NCBI RefSeq assembly: GCF_018619185.1
Contig: NZ_JAAXYC010000037.1
Span: 1 to 41,524 of the forward strand
DNA length: 41,524 bases
Source: Streptomyces sp. McG3
Lineage (GTDB): Bacteria; Actinomycetota; Actinomycetes; Streptomycetales; Streptomycetaceae
Reading direction: 5' to 3'
Shown here: positions 7,251 through 14,167 of the stretch, piece after piece
Layout of the letters: each line of letters opens with the position of its first letter
Position numbering within the stretch: position 1 is the stretch's first letter
The notes under the pieces: generated by a model
Seen by the model: only the letters and a program-made list of their open reading frames with translations
Database searches by the model: none
Told to the model about the DNA's origin: nothing
Made by a program: the position numbers and the translations under genes

Positions 7251-7961
7251 GTGACCCGCATCGACAGCGTGCGCGCCGCAACCGACTCGGCGAAGGACAG
7301 CGCGCAGCACGCCGCGGAAGTGGTGGCGCCTTACGCCGACACAGCCAAGAAGCAGGCGGCCCACTACGCGCACGAGGCTCGTACGCAACTCGCGCCGAAG
7401 GTGACGAAGGCCGCCAAGCAGGCCCGTGTCCAGTACGCGTCCCACCTCGCACCTCGCCTCGAACAAGCCCGTACGCACGTACCGCCCAGGGTCGACGAGG
7501 CCGCGCACCGCGCCGCGGTCTCCACCCGTAAGGCCGCACGGAGCGCCGCCGACTACACCGCCCCCCGCGTCGAGCACGCCCGTGCGGTGGCCCTGCCCGT
7601 CGCCGAGCAGGCTTCCGCCCGCAGCGCGGCCGCCCTCGCGGCGCTGCGCACCCAGGTGACGGCCAAGGAGATCCAGAAGCTGGCCAGAAAGCACCAGCGG
7701 CGCGCCAAGGCCGGCCGGACCGCGAAGGGGTTCCTGGTGCTGGGCGTCCTGGCCGGCGGCGCCTATGCCGCCTGGCGCTGGTGGGACAAGCAGGCCAACC
7801 CGGACTGGCTGGTCGAGCCGCCCGTCGCCACCGAGGTGGGTGACGAGCGTTCGCCGCTCAGCTCGGTCGACGGCAGCGCCCGGGCCGACCTCGACCCGGA
7901 GGTCAAGGCCAAGCAGGCCGAGGCCGAGGGCGACACCCCCGGACTCGACGACAGGCCCTGA
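7251..7961 (+). CDS. DUF5324-like protein: Ala-rich helical, single membrane segment
   Basis: The 236-residue protein begins MTRIDSVRAATDSAKDSA and consists largely of Ala/Lys/Glu/His-rich amphipathic repeats (about residues 1-155: recurring HAAEVVAPYAD, HYAHEARTQLAPK, HLAPRLEQARTHVPP). These look like a long helical, apolipoprotein-like array. A basic stretch and one membrane helix (about residues 164-180, GFLVLGVLAGGAYAAW) follow, then an acidic C-terminus. It matches what I recall of Streptomyces DUF5324. The GTG start at 7251 is fixed by AAGGAGG at 7236-7242; the open frame upstream is not coding-like. The function is unknown. A membrane-anchored helical array might shape or tether membranes, which is speculation. 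Confidence 0.8.
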   Translation: MTRIDSVRAATDSAKDSAQHAAEVVAPYADTAKKQAAHYAHEARTQLAPKVTKAAKQARVQYASHLAPRLEQARTHVPPRVDEAAHRAAVSTRKAARSAADYTAPRVEHARAVALPVAEQASARSAAALAALRTQVTAKEIQKLARKHQRRAKAGRTAKGFLVLGVLAGGAYAAWRWWDKQANPDWLVEPPVATEVGDERSPLSSVDGSARADLDPEVKAKQAEAEGDTPGLDDRP

Positions 7962-7990
7962 CCCGGGGCGCCCCGGGCGTACCCCTGAGA

Positions 7991-8044
7991 GAACGGACGC
8001 GGCTGCGGTAACCGCCCTGGCGGTTACCGCAGCCGCGTCCGTTC
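7991..8044. terminator. 26-bp perfect bidirectional terminator palindrome
   Basis: The arms 7991-8016 and 8019-8044 are perfectly complementary over 26 bp with only CT between them. The element sits 30 nt after the DUF5324-like gene and 52 nt after the converging terD stop, so it serves both genes. Confidence 0.9.
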
Positions 8045-8095
8045 GTGTGTCCCCGCCCCGCCGTAAGAAGCCGGCGGGGCCCCGCTCACCGGCGA

Positions 8096-8680
8096 CTACC
8101 GGCTCACGGCGAAGCGCATCAGGGCCTGCTCGTCGCCCTGCTTGATCTTCCCGGTCTCGTTGATCACCTGGAGCTTCCAGCCGGCGCCCTCGCGGATCGC
8201 CTTGGCCACGGCGACGCCGTTGTCCTGGGTGAGCATGCTCGGCCAGATGTCGGCGACCTGCTGCGTGCTGCCGCCCGTCGCGTCGTACACCTTGAAGCTG
8301 ATGTTGCGCGCGTTGCTGAACGCGCTGCGCTTCTTGTACGCGGCGGCGATGAAGACGATCGCCGTGATGTTCGAAGGAATCTTGGCGAACTCGACGGTCA
8401 CCGTCTCGTCGTCACCGTCACCGTGCCCGGTCTGGTTGTCCCCGCTGTGCACCAGCGAGCCGTTGCCCAGCGGGTCCAGCGAGTCCAGACCTGCCAGCCG
8501 CACCGGGTCCCCGCCCTGCAGCGCGATGGCGATCAGGTCGAGGTCCGTACCGGCCTTCTGCCGGAGCTTCCCCATCAGGCCGCCGCTGCTCCCGACGGTG
8601 GGGTCCCAGGACGCCCCGATGGACAGATGGGTCACCCCACCCAGGTCGGCCGGGCCGTCTTCCTTCGTCAACGTGATCAT
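8096..8680 (-). CDS. terD: TerD family (tellurium resistance/stress) protein
   Basis: A 194-residue cytosolic TerD-domain protein. These proteins bind calcium through acidic loops and are linked to tellurite, oxidative and general stress resistance; Streptomyces carries many copies. Family marks are the N-terminal LTKEDGPADLGGVTHLSIGASWDP, the hydrophobic core DLDLIAIAL, the acidic loop SGDNQTGHGDGDDE and IVFIAAAYKKRSAFSNARN. The ATG at 8680 is preceded by AAAAGGA about 8 nt upstream. It stands alone on the minus strand, ending at the large shared terminator. Assignment to a particular TerD paralogue is not possible. Confidence 0.92.
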   Translation of the reverse strand: MITLTKEDGPADLGGVTHLSIGASWDPTVGSSGGLMGKLRQKAGTDLDLIAIALQGGDPVRLAGLDSLDPLGNGSLVHSGDNQTGHGDGDDETVTVEFAKIPSNITAIVFIAAAYKKRSAFSNARNISFKVYDATGGSTQQVADIWPSMLTQDNGVAVAKAIREGAGWKLQVINETGKIKQGDEQALMRFAVSR

Positions 8681-8774
8681 GCCTGAGTCCTTTTGTGGCT
8701 CGACTGTTTACGTATGAAGTGTGCCTGGTACCTCCGCCACGCGTCCCCGGAGGAAGCGCGCCGGGAACGAGAAA

Positions 8775-8812
8775 GACCCCCCTGAACCGCGTTACCGCAG
8801 TTCAGGGGGGTC
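8775..8812. terminator. Terminator downstream of tRNA-Ala
   Basis: A 13-bp perfect stem (8775-8787 with 8800-8812) with a 12-nt loop lies 9 nt beyond the 3' end of the minus-strand tRNA-Ala. Confidence 0.85.
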
Positions 8813-8820
8813 CTGGGATG

Positions 8821-8893
8821 TGGAGCCTAGGAGATTCGAACTCCTGACATCTGCCTTGCAAAGGCAGCGCTCTACCAACTGAGCTAAGGCCCC
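8821..8893 (-). tRNA. tRNA-Ala (anticodon UGC)
   Basis: The minus strand folds as a 73-nt tRNA. The acceptor stem is GGGGCCT with AGGCTCC and contains the G3-U70 pair that defines alanine identity. The D-arm is GCTCAGTTGGTAGAGC, the anticodon TGC is at 8860-8858, the T-loop is TTCGAAT, and the discriminator is A. The 3' CCA is not encoded (CAT follows), so it must be added by nucleotidyltransferase. Confidence 0.97.
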
Positions 8894-9071
8894 GGGCCAC
8901 AACGAACGAGGGCAACGTCCAGCACGTCCGTGCCAGGGCTACCGTCGCAGACCAGAGTACCGGGTGACCCCCGTAATCCTGCAAAAGGATAGGGACTCCC
9001 CGTGGACGACCACGCTCCGTAAGATGCTCGCAAGGTTCGCAGCAGCGAAGCGGCAGCGATGGGGAGACGCC

Positions 9072-9620
9072 ATGGACGCAGCGCAACAAGAGGCGACGGC
9101 AAGAGCCAGAGAGCTTCAACGCAGTTGGTACGGAGAGCCGTTGGGGGCGCTCTTCCGCCGGCTGATCGATGATCTCGGCCTGAACCAGGCCCGGCTGGCC
9201 GCTGTTCTCGGGCTCTCCGCCCCGATGCTCTCCCAACTGATGAGCGGCCAGCGGGCCAAGATCGGGAATCCCGCGGTGGTCCAGCGCGTCCAGGCCCTCC
9301 AGGAGCTGGCCAGCCAGGTGGCCGACGGCAGCGTCAGCGCGGGCGAGGCCACCGACCGCATGGAGGAGATCAAGAAGTCGCAGGGCGGGTCGGTCCTGAC
9401 CGCCACCGGCCAGACCACCTCCACGGGCGGCGCTCCCACCGTCCGCCGCGTGGTGCGCGAGATCCAGTCCCTGCTGCGGTCGGTCGCGGCCGCCGGCGAC
9501 ATCATCGATGCCTCGGACGCCCTCGCCCCGACCCACCCGGAGCTGGCAGAGTTCCTCAAGGTGTACGGAGCGGGACGCACCGCGGACGCGGTCGCGCACT
9601 ACGAGGGGCACCAGAGCTAG
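9072..9620 (+). CDS. Helix-turn-helix DNA-binding protein
   Basis: The 182-residue protein has an XRE-like helix-turn-helix near the N-terminus (about residues 24-60: LGALFRRLIDDLGLNQARLAAVLGLSAPMLSQLMSGQRAKIGNP, read in segments). A Glu/Ala-rich middle, a Ser/Thr/Gly linker and a helical C-terminus ending HPELAEFLKVY follow. The ATG at 9072 follows GGGGAG; frame upstream of it looks non-coding. It precedes the Ser/Thr kinase gene by 138 bp on the same strand, an arrangement I recall as conserved in Streptomyces. The regulator may be controlled by or act with the kinase, but nothing in the sequence proves that. Target genes are unknown. Confidence 0.8.
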   Translation: MDAAQQEATARARELQRSWYGEPLGALFRRLIDDLGLNQARLAAVLGLSAPMLSQLMSGQRAKIGNPAVVQRVQALQELASQVADGSVSAGEATDRMEEIKKSQGGSVLTATGQTTSTGGAPTVRRVVREIQSLLRSVAAAGDIIDASDALAPTHPELAEFLKVYGAGRTADAVAHYEGHQS

Positions 9621-9758
9621 CGGCTCCGGACCACGACGGACGACGGAGCCAGGGCACGCGCGCACCGTGCGACGCCCTGGTACCGGCAGGCCACGGGTCC
9701 GGACACGGGCCGCGGCAGACGCCGCGGCACCACAGGAACGGGGAGCGGGCGCAGCACA

Positions 9759-11123
9759 ATGGGTGAGGTCTTCGCTGGTCGGTACGAGCTGATCGATCCG
9801 ATCGGACGGGGCGGGGTCGGCGCCGTCTGGCGCGCCTGGGACCACCGCCGCCGCAGGTACGTCGCGGCCAAGGTGCTCCAGCAGAGCGACGCGCACACGC
9901 TGCTGCGCTTCGTCCGCGAACAGGCCCTTCGCATCGAGCACCCGCATGTGCTGGCCCCGGCCAGCTGGGCCGCCGACGACGACAAGGTCCTGTTCACCAT
10001 GGACCTGGTGAGCGGCGGCTCGCTCGCCCATGTCATCGGCGACTACGGCCCGTTGCCCCCGCGCTTCGTCTGCCTGCTGCTGGACCAGCTGCTCTCCGGG
10101 CTCTCCACGGTGCACGCCGAAGGGGTGGTGCACCGCGACATCAAGCCCGCCAACATCCTGATGGAGGCGACCGGAACGGGCCGTCCGCATCTGCGCCTCT
10201 CCGACTTCGGCATCTCGATGCGCAAGGGCGAACCCCGGCTGACCGAGACCAACTACGTGGTCGGTACGCCCGGTTACTTCGCCCCCGAGCAGATGATGGG
10301 CGCCGAGCCCGACTTCCCCGCGGACCTCTTCGCGGTCGGCCTGGTCGCGCTCTACCTCCTCCAAGGCCAGAAGCCCGACTCCCAGGCGCTGGTGGAGCAC
10401 TTCGCCGCGCACGGCACCCCGAGCGCCCCGAACGGCGTTCCCGAGCCGCTGTGGCAGGTTCTCGCCGGGCTGCTCCAGCCGGACCCGCACGCCCGGTTCC
10501 GGACCGCGACGGGCGCCCGCAAGGCCCTGACCGCGGCGGTCGAGATGCTTCCCGAGCCCGGCCCGGACGACGAGCCGGTGGAGGTGTTCGACCAGATCGG
10601 GCCGCTGCCGGCGGGGTTCGGCCCCGACGGGCCCGTGACCGCCCCTCAGCAGCCCGAGAAGCCCTCACCCCCACCCGCGGCCGCACCGGCGCGGCCGGTC
10701 GTTCCGGGGCCCGGTCAGCAGGCCTACGCACCGCCCCCCGCGTCGATGTCCGAGACGGGCAGCTTCCACCTCGCGCCCCCGCCCGGAGTCTCGCCCCCAC
10801 AGCAACAGGCTTACGCACAGCCGGGGTTCCCGCAGCCGCCGGCCGCACCGTTCACGCCGGACGCGCCGCCCCCGTACGCCGTCGGCGCGCCGGACCTCTC
10901 CCAGGCGCCGACCTCCGGCGTACCGCACGATCCCGTCGCCACCCGCGCCTACACCGCCCAGCAGCGACAACCACCGGTGCCGGCCCCGCCGGTGCAGCAC
11001 GCCGCGCCCCACGCGCCCGTACGGGGAACGCGTCCGGGACCGCCCCCGAAGGTCGCGGCCGGGGTGCTGGTGGTGGCGCTGATCTGCTTCGCGGTCGGCA
11101 TCTGGGCCCTGACCCGGATCTGA
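9759..11123 (+). CDS. Membrane-anchored Ser/Thr protein kinase
   Basis: A eukaryotic-type (Hanks) Ser/Thr kinase of 454 residues. Kinase subdomains are complete: glycine loop GRGGVG (16-21), ATP-binding Lys38 in VAAKVL, catalytic HRDIKPAN (125-132), DFG (149-151), GTPGYFAPEQ (169-178). A long Pro-rich linker (about 275-420) leads to a single membrane helix at the extreme C-terminus (about 430-451), leaving almost no extracellular part. It therefore lacks an external sensor domain such as the PASTA repeats of PknB and probably senses through a partner or the membrane. The plus-strand HTH gene lies upstream; the secreted-protein gene converges only 19 bp downstream. Confidence 0.93.
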   Translation: MGEVFAGRYELIDPIGRGGVGAVWRAWDHRRRRYVAAKVLQQSDAHTLLRFVREQALRIEHPHVLAPASWAADDDKVLFTMDLVSGGSLAHVIGDYGPLPPRFVCLLLDQLLSGLSTVHAEGVVHRDIKPANILMEATGTGRPHLRLSDFGISMRKGEPRLTETNYVVGTPGYFAPEQMMGAEPDFPADLFAVGLVALYLLQGQKPDSQALVEHFAAHGTPSAPNGVPEPLWQVLAGLLQPDPHARFRTATGARKALTAAVEMLPEPGPDDEPVEVFDQIGPLPAGFGPDGPVTAPQQPEKPSPPPAAAPARPVVPGPGQQAYAPPPASMSETGSFHLAPPPGVSPPQQQAYAQPGFPQPPAAPFTPDAPPPYAVGAPDLSQAPTSGVPHDPVATRAYTAQQRQPPVPAPPVQHAAPHAPVRGTRPGPPPKVAAGVLVVALICFAVGIWALTRI

Positions 11124-11142
11124 CGGTCCGCCGGCGAGCCGG

Positions 11143-12477
11143 CTACCGGCCCGGCGGCGGCCGGTGGCCCCCGTCGGCCGGCGAACCCGCCGCCGGGGCC
11201 CCGGCGGCGCGGCGGCGGGCCAGCAGCGTCCAGACGCCCAGCCCGAGCACCAGCACGGACCCCGTGCCGATTCCGGCCGCTGCGACCACCGTCATCGGGC
11301 CGCTCTGCGCGGCCTCCCGGGCGTTCTTCCCCTTCCGGGCCACTTCCCGGTCCTGGTCGGTGACGCCAAAGACCCCGGCGTCACCCTCGTACGGGGACGT
11401 CTCGGCCTTGTTCTTCACCTGGACCGCCAGCTCGAACGGGATCGGCTCGGCGCCGTAGGAGTCCTTGAGCTTCGGGCTGAGGGACACCGACAGGTAGTAC
11501 CAGCCCGCGAAGCGCATGGTGCTGACCTGCGTCGAGGTATCGAACCGGTTGCGGTAGGCCACCGGCGGCAGCGGCTTCAGGGACGCGGAGGCGGGGCCTC
11601 CGGAGTACGAGAGCGTGGCGTCGGAGACGTGCCCCTGGGCGGGGTTGTCCAGCGACAGGGTGAGCGCGTTGCCGACGAAGTCCGTTTCGGCGCTCGTGCT
11701 GTTGGAGAGCCCAGCGGTGGCGTGGATCTGCTGGCCCCAGTCGACCGGCACCCGGTAGAAGCGGGTCTGCCCCGGGGCGACCGTGTCCCGCCAGCGGCCG
11801 TTCTCCAGGCTGGTGGCCTCGGAGTACCCGGACCCACCGGACCGCTTCCGCTGCTTCCCGGTCAGCGGCTGCGCCGAGGCCGAGGGCCAGCTTTCGGGCC
11901 CGTCGGTCGGCATGGCCGCCCCGCTCTTCAACCGCGGCTCCTGGAGGAAGCGCAACTCCAGCCCCCAGGCGTCGGAGTTGGACGCGTCCTTGCTCTCGCG
12001 CTCGACGAGGACGTCGTACTGGCCGCTCTCCTGGCAGGTGGAGCTGCCCTCCTCGACGGTCCGGGAGACGTACGCGGCGATGGGACGCGCGTACTCACCC
12101 GAGCCGAAGTTCGCCCGCTCCGAACCGCACCGGGTGTCGTCGGTCTCCCGGAGGCTGACGTCGATGCCGTCGCCGTAGGCGACCGCGCCGCTGTCGCCGG
12201 GCACCGCGACCGCCGAGACGTAGGCGGCGGAGGCGTCGTCCAGCGTGACCCGGTAGTAGAGCTTCTCGCCCGGCTTGATCGTGCTGCGGTAGGGGACGCC
12301 CTCGTCCAGCGTGGACGCCTCGACGTTGGTCGCCGCGCCCTGCACGTTCTTCGCGTCGGGGTCGAACGCGTACACCCCGGGGCCCGCCGCGTGCGCCTGC
12401 CCCGGCAGGGCCGCCGCCGCGCACATCGCCGCGAGTACCGCGGCCACCGGCCGGCCCTTGTTGCGCTGCCTCTTCAC
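11143..12477 (-). CDS. Secreted, C-terminally membrane-anchored protein with two related beta domains
   Basis: I do not recognise a named family. The 444-residue protein has a signal peptide (MKRQRNKGRPVAAVLAAMCA to about residue 30, cleavage near AHA), a large extracellular region, a C-terminal membrane helix (about 400-422, VVAAAGIGTGSVLVLGLGVW) and a basic RRR stop-transfer tail. The ectodomain has two related segments: TLDEGVPYRSTIKPGEKLYYRV (about 55-75) and SLENGRWRDTVAPGQTRFYRV (about 223-243). Both resemble the start of pre-peptidase C-terminal-type beta-sandwiches and look like an internal duplication. The GTG at 12477 follows GAGGGGAAG; the longer frame upstream adds no signal-like sequence. 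It is transcribed toward the kinase gene, from a strong-looking promoter inside a palindrome at 12627-12669. Confidence 0.75.
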   Translation of the reverse strand: MKRQRNKGRPVAAVLAAMCAAAALPGQAHAAGPGVYAFDPDAKNVQGAATNVEASTLDEGVPYRSTIKPGEKLYYRVTLDDASAAYVSAVAVPGDSGAVAYGDGIDVSLRETDDTRCGSERANFGSGEYARPIAAYVSRTVEEGSSTCQESGQYDVLVERESKDASNSDAWGLELRFLQEPRLKSGAAMPTDGPESWPSASAQPLTGKQRKRSGGSGYSEATSLENGRWRDTVAPGQTRFYRVPVDWGQQIHATAGLSNSTSAETDFVGNALTLSLDNPAQGHVSDATLSYSGGPASASLKPLPPVAYRNRFDTSTQVSTMRFAGWYYLSVSLSPKLKDSYGAEPIPFELAVQVKNKAETSPYEGDAGVFGVTDQDREVARKGKNAREAAQSGPMTVVAAAGIGTGSVLVLGLGVWTLLARRRAAGAPAAGSPADGGHRPPPGR

Positions 12478-12626
12478 GCGCTTCCCCTCGTCGTCCTCAC
12501 GCGCCGGTGCCGTCGACCGCCCGGCCGCGATGCCGGTCCATCCTGCCCCGCCCACACCGCCGGTGTCTCCGGCCACAGCCGCATTGCCCCTCTTGTCCGC
12601 GTTCCTGGCCTCACCGGCACCCACCG

Positions 12627-12669
12627 GAGTTCACCAGAGCAATTTATGTATGTGCTCCAGTGAACTCAA
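12627..12669 (-). promoter_or_regulatory. Consensus promoter embedded in a 15-bp inverted repeat (candidate operator)
   Basis: On the minus strand TTGAGT (12664-12669) and TAAATT (12641-12646) are spaced by 17 bp, a good vegetative-sigma -35/-10 pair, and would start transcription about 155 nt before the secreted-protein gene. The same stretch holds an inverted repeat: arms 12627-12641 and 12653-12667 match at 13 of 15 positions around an 11-bp AT-rich centre. A dimeric regulator bound there would cover both promoter hexamers. The regulator is unknown. Confidence 0.6.
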
Positions 12670-12715
12670 GAGGCCGGGAGTCCGGGACGTACGGGCGTCA
12701 CACGCGCACGACGAA

Positions 12716-12741
12716 GGGCCCGCTCGTCGGCGAGCGGGCCC
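12716..12741. terminator. Hairpin terminator, distal of a tandem pair
   Basis: An 11-bp perfect stem (12716-12726 with 12731-12741) with loop TCGG lies downstream of the minus-strand DLW microprotein gene. It would isolate that gene from the secreted-protein gene. Confidence 0.75.
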
Positions 12742-12754
12742 CGGACAGCACGAA

Positions 12755-12779
12755 GCCCCGGCCGCTCAGCGACCGGGGC
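12755..12779. terminator. Hairpin terminator, proximal of a tandem pair
   Basis: GCCCCGG at 12755-12761 pairs with CCGGGGC at 12773-12779, and pairing continues inward with one mismatch. It starts 21 nt after the DLW microprotein stop. Confidence 0.65.
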
Positions 12780-12799
12780 CCGTAACAGACTGTGCCGTC

Positions 12800-12934
12800 T
12801 CACACACCCGAACCTGCGGGCACGGAGTCGGTCGCCTCCGTCCACAGATCCTGCTCGGCGCGATCCGCCTGGATCTGGCGGTACACGAGGAGCCCGCCGA
12901 TGGCAGCCAGTGCGACCAGGAGAAGCTTCTTCAC
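12800..12934 (-). CDS. DLW-motif microprotein (44 aa)
   Basis: This 44-residue protein reads MKKLLLVALAAIGGLLVYRQ, then IQADRAEQDLWTEATDSVPA, then GSGV. It has a single N-terminal membrane helix and a short polar tail with the DLW triplet that I recall as the mark of the actinobacterial DLW-39 family. The GTG at 12934 follows GAGG at 7 nt, and TATAGT at 12979-12984 is a plausible -10 without a clear -35. Two terminator hairpins follow directly. The gene is easily missed because of its size. In Streptomyces such a gene lies in this same place, between the gyrA/tRNA-Ile region and the kinase genes. The function is unknown. Confidence 0.8.
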   Translation of the reverse strand: MKKLLLVALAAIGGLLVYRQIQADRAEQDLWTEATDSVPAGSGV

Positions 12935-13225
12935 CGCGCGACCTCGTCTTTCCTTGGCGTAAGGGCCTTCTGTCGCCGACTATACACACCGGCCGATACC
13001 GATCGGTTACCTGCCCGGGGCCCCGGAGCACCCCCTCCACGGCGTCCGGAAAGACCTCCCGGCACCCTCTTCCGACCGCCCGCGAGGGCCTGTCCACTCC
13101 GGTTGCACCATACGAGTGGTGTTCATCCGAAGATCGGCACAGAGCGGGCGTCGCTCCTCGAAATCACGGCCCGGATCCACATGATCGGAGAAGTCAGCAA
13201 CCGGACCGTCCGAAAGCGAGGGGCC

Positions 13226-13603
13226 ATGAGCACCTTCCAGCCCAAGAACCTCTGGACCGCCTTCATCACCGCGTTCTTCGCCCTCCTGGCGTCGCTGGGC
13301 CTCGCCACCGCCACGGCGAGCACCGCGAACGCCACGAACGCCGCCGCGCAGCCGAGCGCCACGCCCCAGGAGCACACGGCGGCCACCGCGGCAACCCCGA
13401 TCGCCCCCTCGGTCCGATGGACCCTTCCGCGTGACCGGGCCCTGCCGCCCACGATGAAGCAGCGCATCCGCGCCGAGGCCCACGGCTCCTCCCCGGCCAC
13501 CCGGCACCTGTCGCTCGACCCCGCGGAGAACGCCCGAACGACCGGACCGGCCGGCTCCCACCACACAGCCCCGGAAGGCGACTCCCCGGCGCCACCCCCC
13601 TGA
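13226..13603 (+). CDS. Small secreted or membrane protein, DUF6344-like
   Basis: The 125-residue protein starts MSTFQPKNLWTAFITAFFAL, with a hydrophobic helix at about residues 11-30 that ends in an Ala/Thr-rich stretch resembling a signal-peptide cleavage region. The middle is low-complexity and the segment ALPPTMKQRIRAEAHGSSP (about 73-91) stands out as the only structured-looking part. This segment and the N-terminal KLWTAFITAF-like helix are what I remember of Streptomyces DUF6344 proteins. The ATG at 13226 follows GAGGGG. It is divergent from the DLW microprotein gene. The function is unknown. Confidence 0.65.
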   Translation: MSTFQPKNLWTAFITAFFALLASLGLATATASTANATNAAAQPSATPQEHTAATAATPIAPSVRWTLPRDRALPPTMKQRIRAEAHGSSPATRHLSLDPAENARTTGPAGSHHTAPEGDSPAPPP

Positions 13604-13624
13604 TCCCGGCGCCCACCGCACTCC

Positions 13625-13660
13625 GGGGCCCCTGGTCCGGTTCACACCGGCCGGGGGCCC
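13625..13660. terminator. Terminator after the DUF6344-like gene
   Basis: An imperfect hairpin, GGGCCCC (13626-13632) with GGGGCCC (13654-13660) and CCGG with CCGG inside, is followed by TTTCC. It lies 22 nt downstream of the stop. Confidence 0.65.
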
Positions 13661-13760
13661 TTTCCGTGTGCCCGGCCCGGCCCCGTACCCCCAGGACACG
13701 GCCTGCGAGGACGCCCCCACCCGCGGCCCGGCCGCGACGTGATCAGAAGAGAGGGACGCC

Positions 13761-13945
13761 GTGCTCGCGTTGGGCTTCTTCTCCGTCGTCCTGCCGTGCC
13801 TGTCCATCGTGAGCTTCACCGGCTTCGCCGCGTGCCGGGCCCAACAGCACAGGCCTTCAAGGTTTTGGCGTACGTGTGCCTGTCGGTCGGCCTCGTGTGC
13901 GGGCTGACACCGATAGCGGTCCTGATGCACGCGTCCACGCTGTAG
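13761..13945 (+). pseudogene. Small membrane-protein ORF split by an apparent frameshift
   Basis: From the GTG at 13761, preceded by GAGAGGGA at a good distance, the frame encodes a hydrophobic helix LALGFFSVVLPCLSIVSFTG and then CRAQQ, but soon turns into an unlikely Arg/Cys/Ser run and stops at 13907. In the -1 frame from about 13850 a second hydrophobic helix appears (VLAYVCLSVGLVCGLTPIAV), ending at 13945. Joined, the two would make a two-helix membrane protein of about 60 residues. The break fits a one-base loss in this genome, a sequencing error or, less likely, frameshifting; no standard slippery heptamer is seen. It may also be chance. Confidence 0.4.
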
Positions 13946-13982
13946 GCGCCCTGCGGCATCCTCTCGCCGGCCGCACATGCGA

Positions 13983-14014
13983 AAGGCCCCCCACCGTCTC
14001 CGGTGAGGGGCCTT
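13983..14014. terminator. Terminator downstream of tRNA-Ile
   Basis: The stem is AAGGCCCC (13983-13990) with GGGGCCTT (14007-14014), and CACCG with CGGTG inside. It has one C-A mismatch and the loop TCTC, 5 nt after the tRNA CCA end. Confidence 0.8.
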
Positions 14015-14019
14015 CAGGC

Positions 14020-14096
14020 TGGTGGGGCTAACAGGATTTGAACCTGTGGCCTCATCCTTATCAGGGATGCGCTCTAACCAACTGAGCTATAGCCCC
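14020..14096 (-). tRNA. tRNA-Ile (anticodon GAU)
   Basis: The minus strand gives a 74-nt tRNA body plus an encoded CCA (14022-14020). The acceptor stem is GGGGCTA with TAGCCCC and the discriminator is A. The D-arm is GCTCAGTTGGTTAGAGC, the anticodon GAT is at 14062-14060, and the T-loop is TTCAAAT. Unlike the tRNA-Ala in this window, CCA is encoded. It lies just downstream of the DUF3566 gene, as in many actinobacteria. Confidence 0.97.
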
Positions 14097-14167
14097 GCCG
14101 CGCTGTCGCGCTGACTTCTGAAGATTAGCGCACGTCGGGGCCAGTCCCAAAATCGATACTCGGCGCG

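Noticed and set aside
12840..12850. DnaA-box-like CCGTCCACA inside the DLW microprotein gene
   Set aside because: Two mismatches, single and coding. Similar isolated 9-mers occur in gyrB (about 19575) and gnd (about 22765) and are expected by chance.
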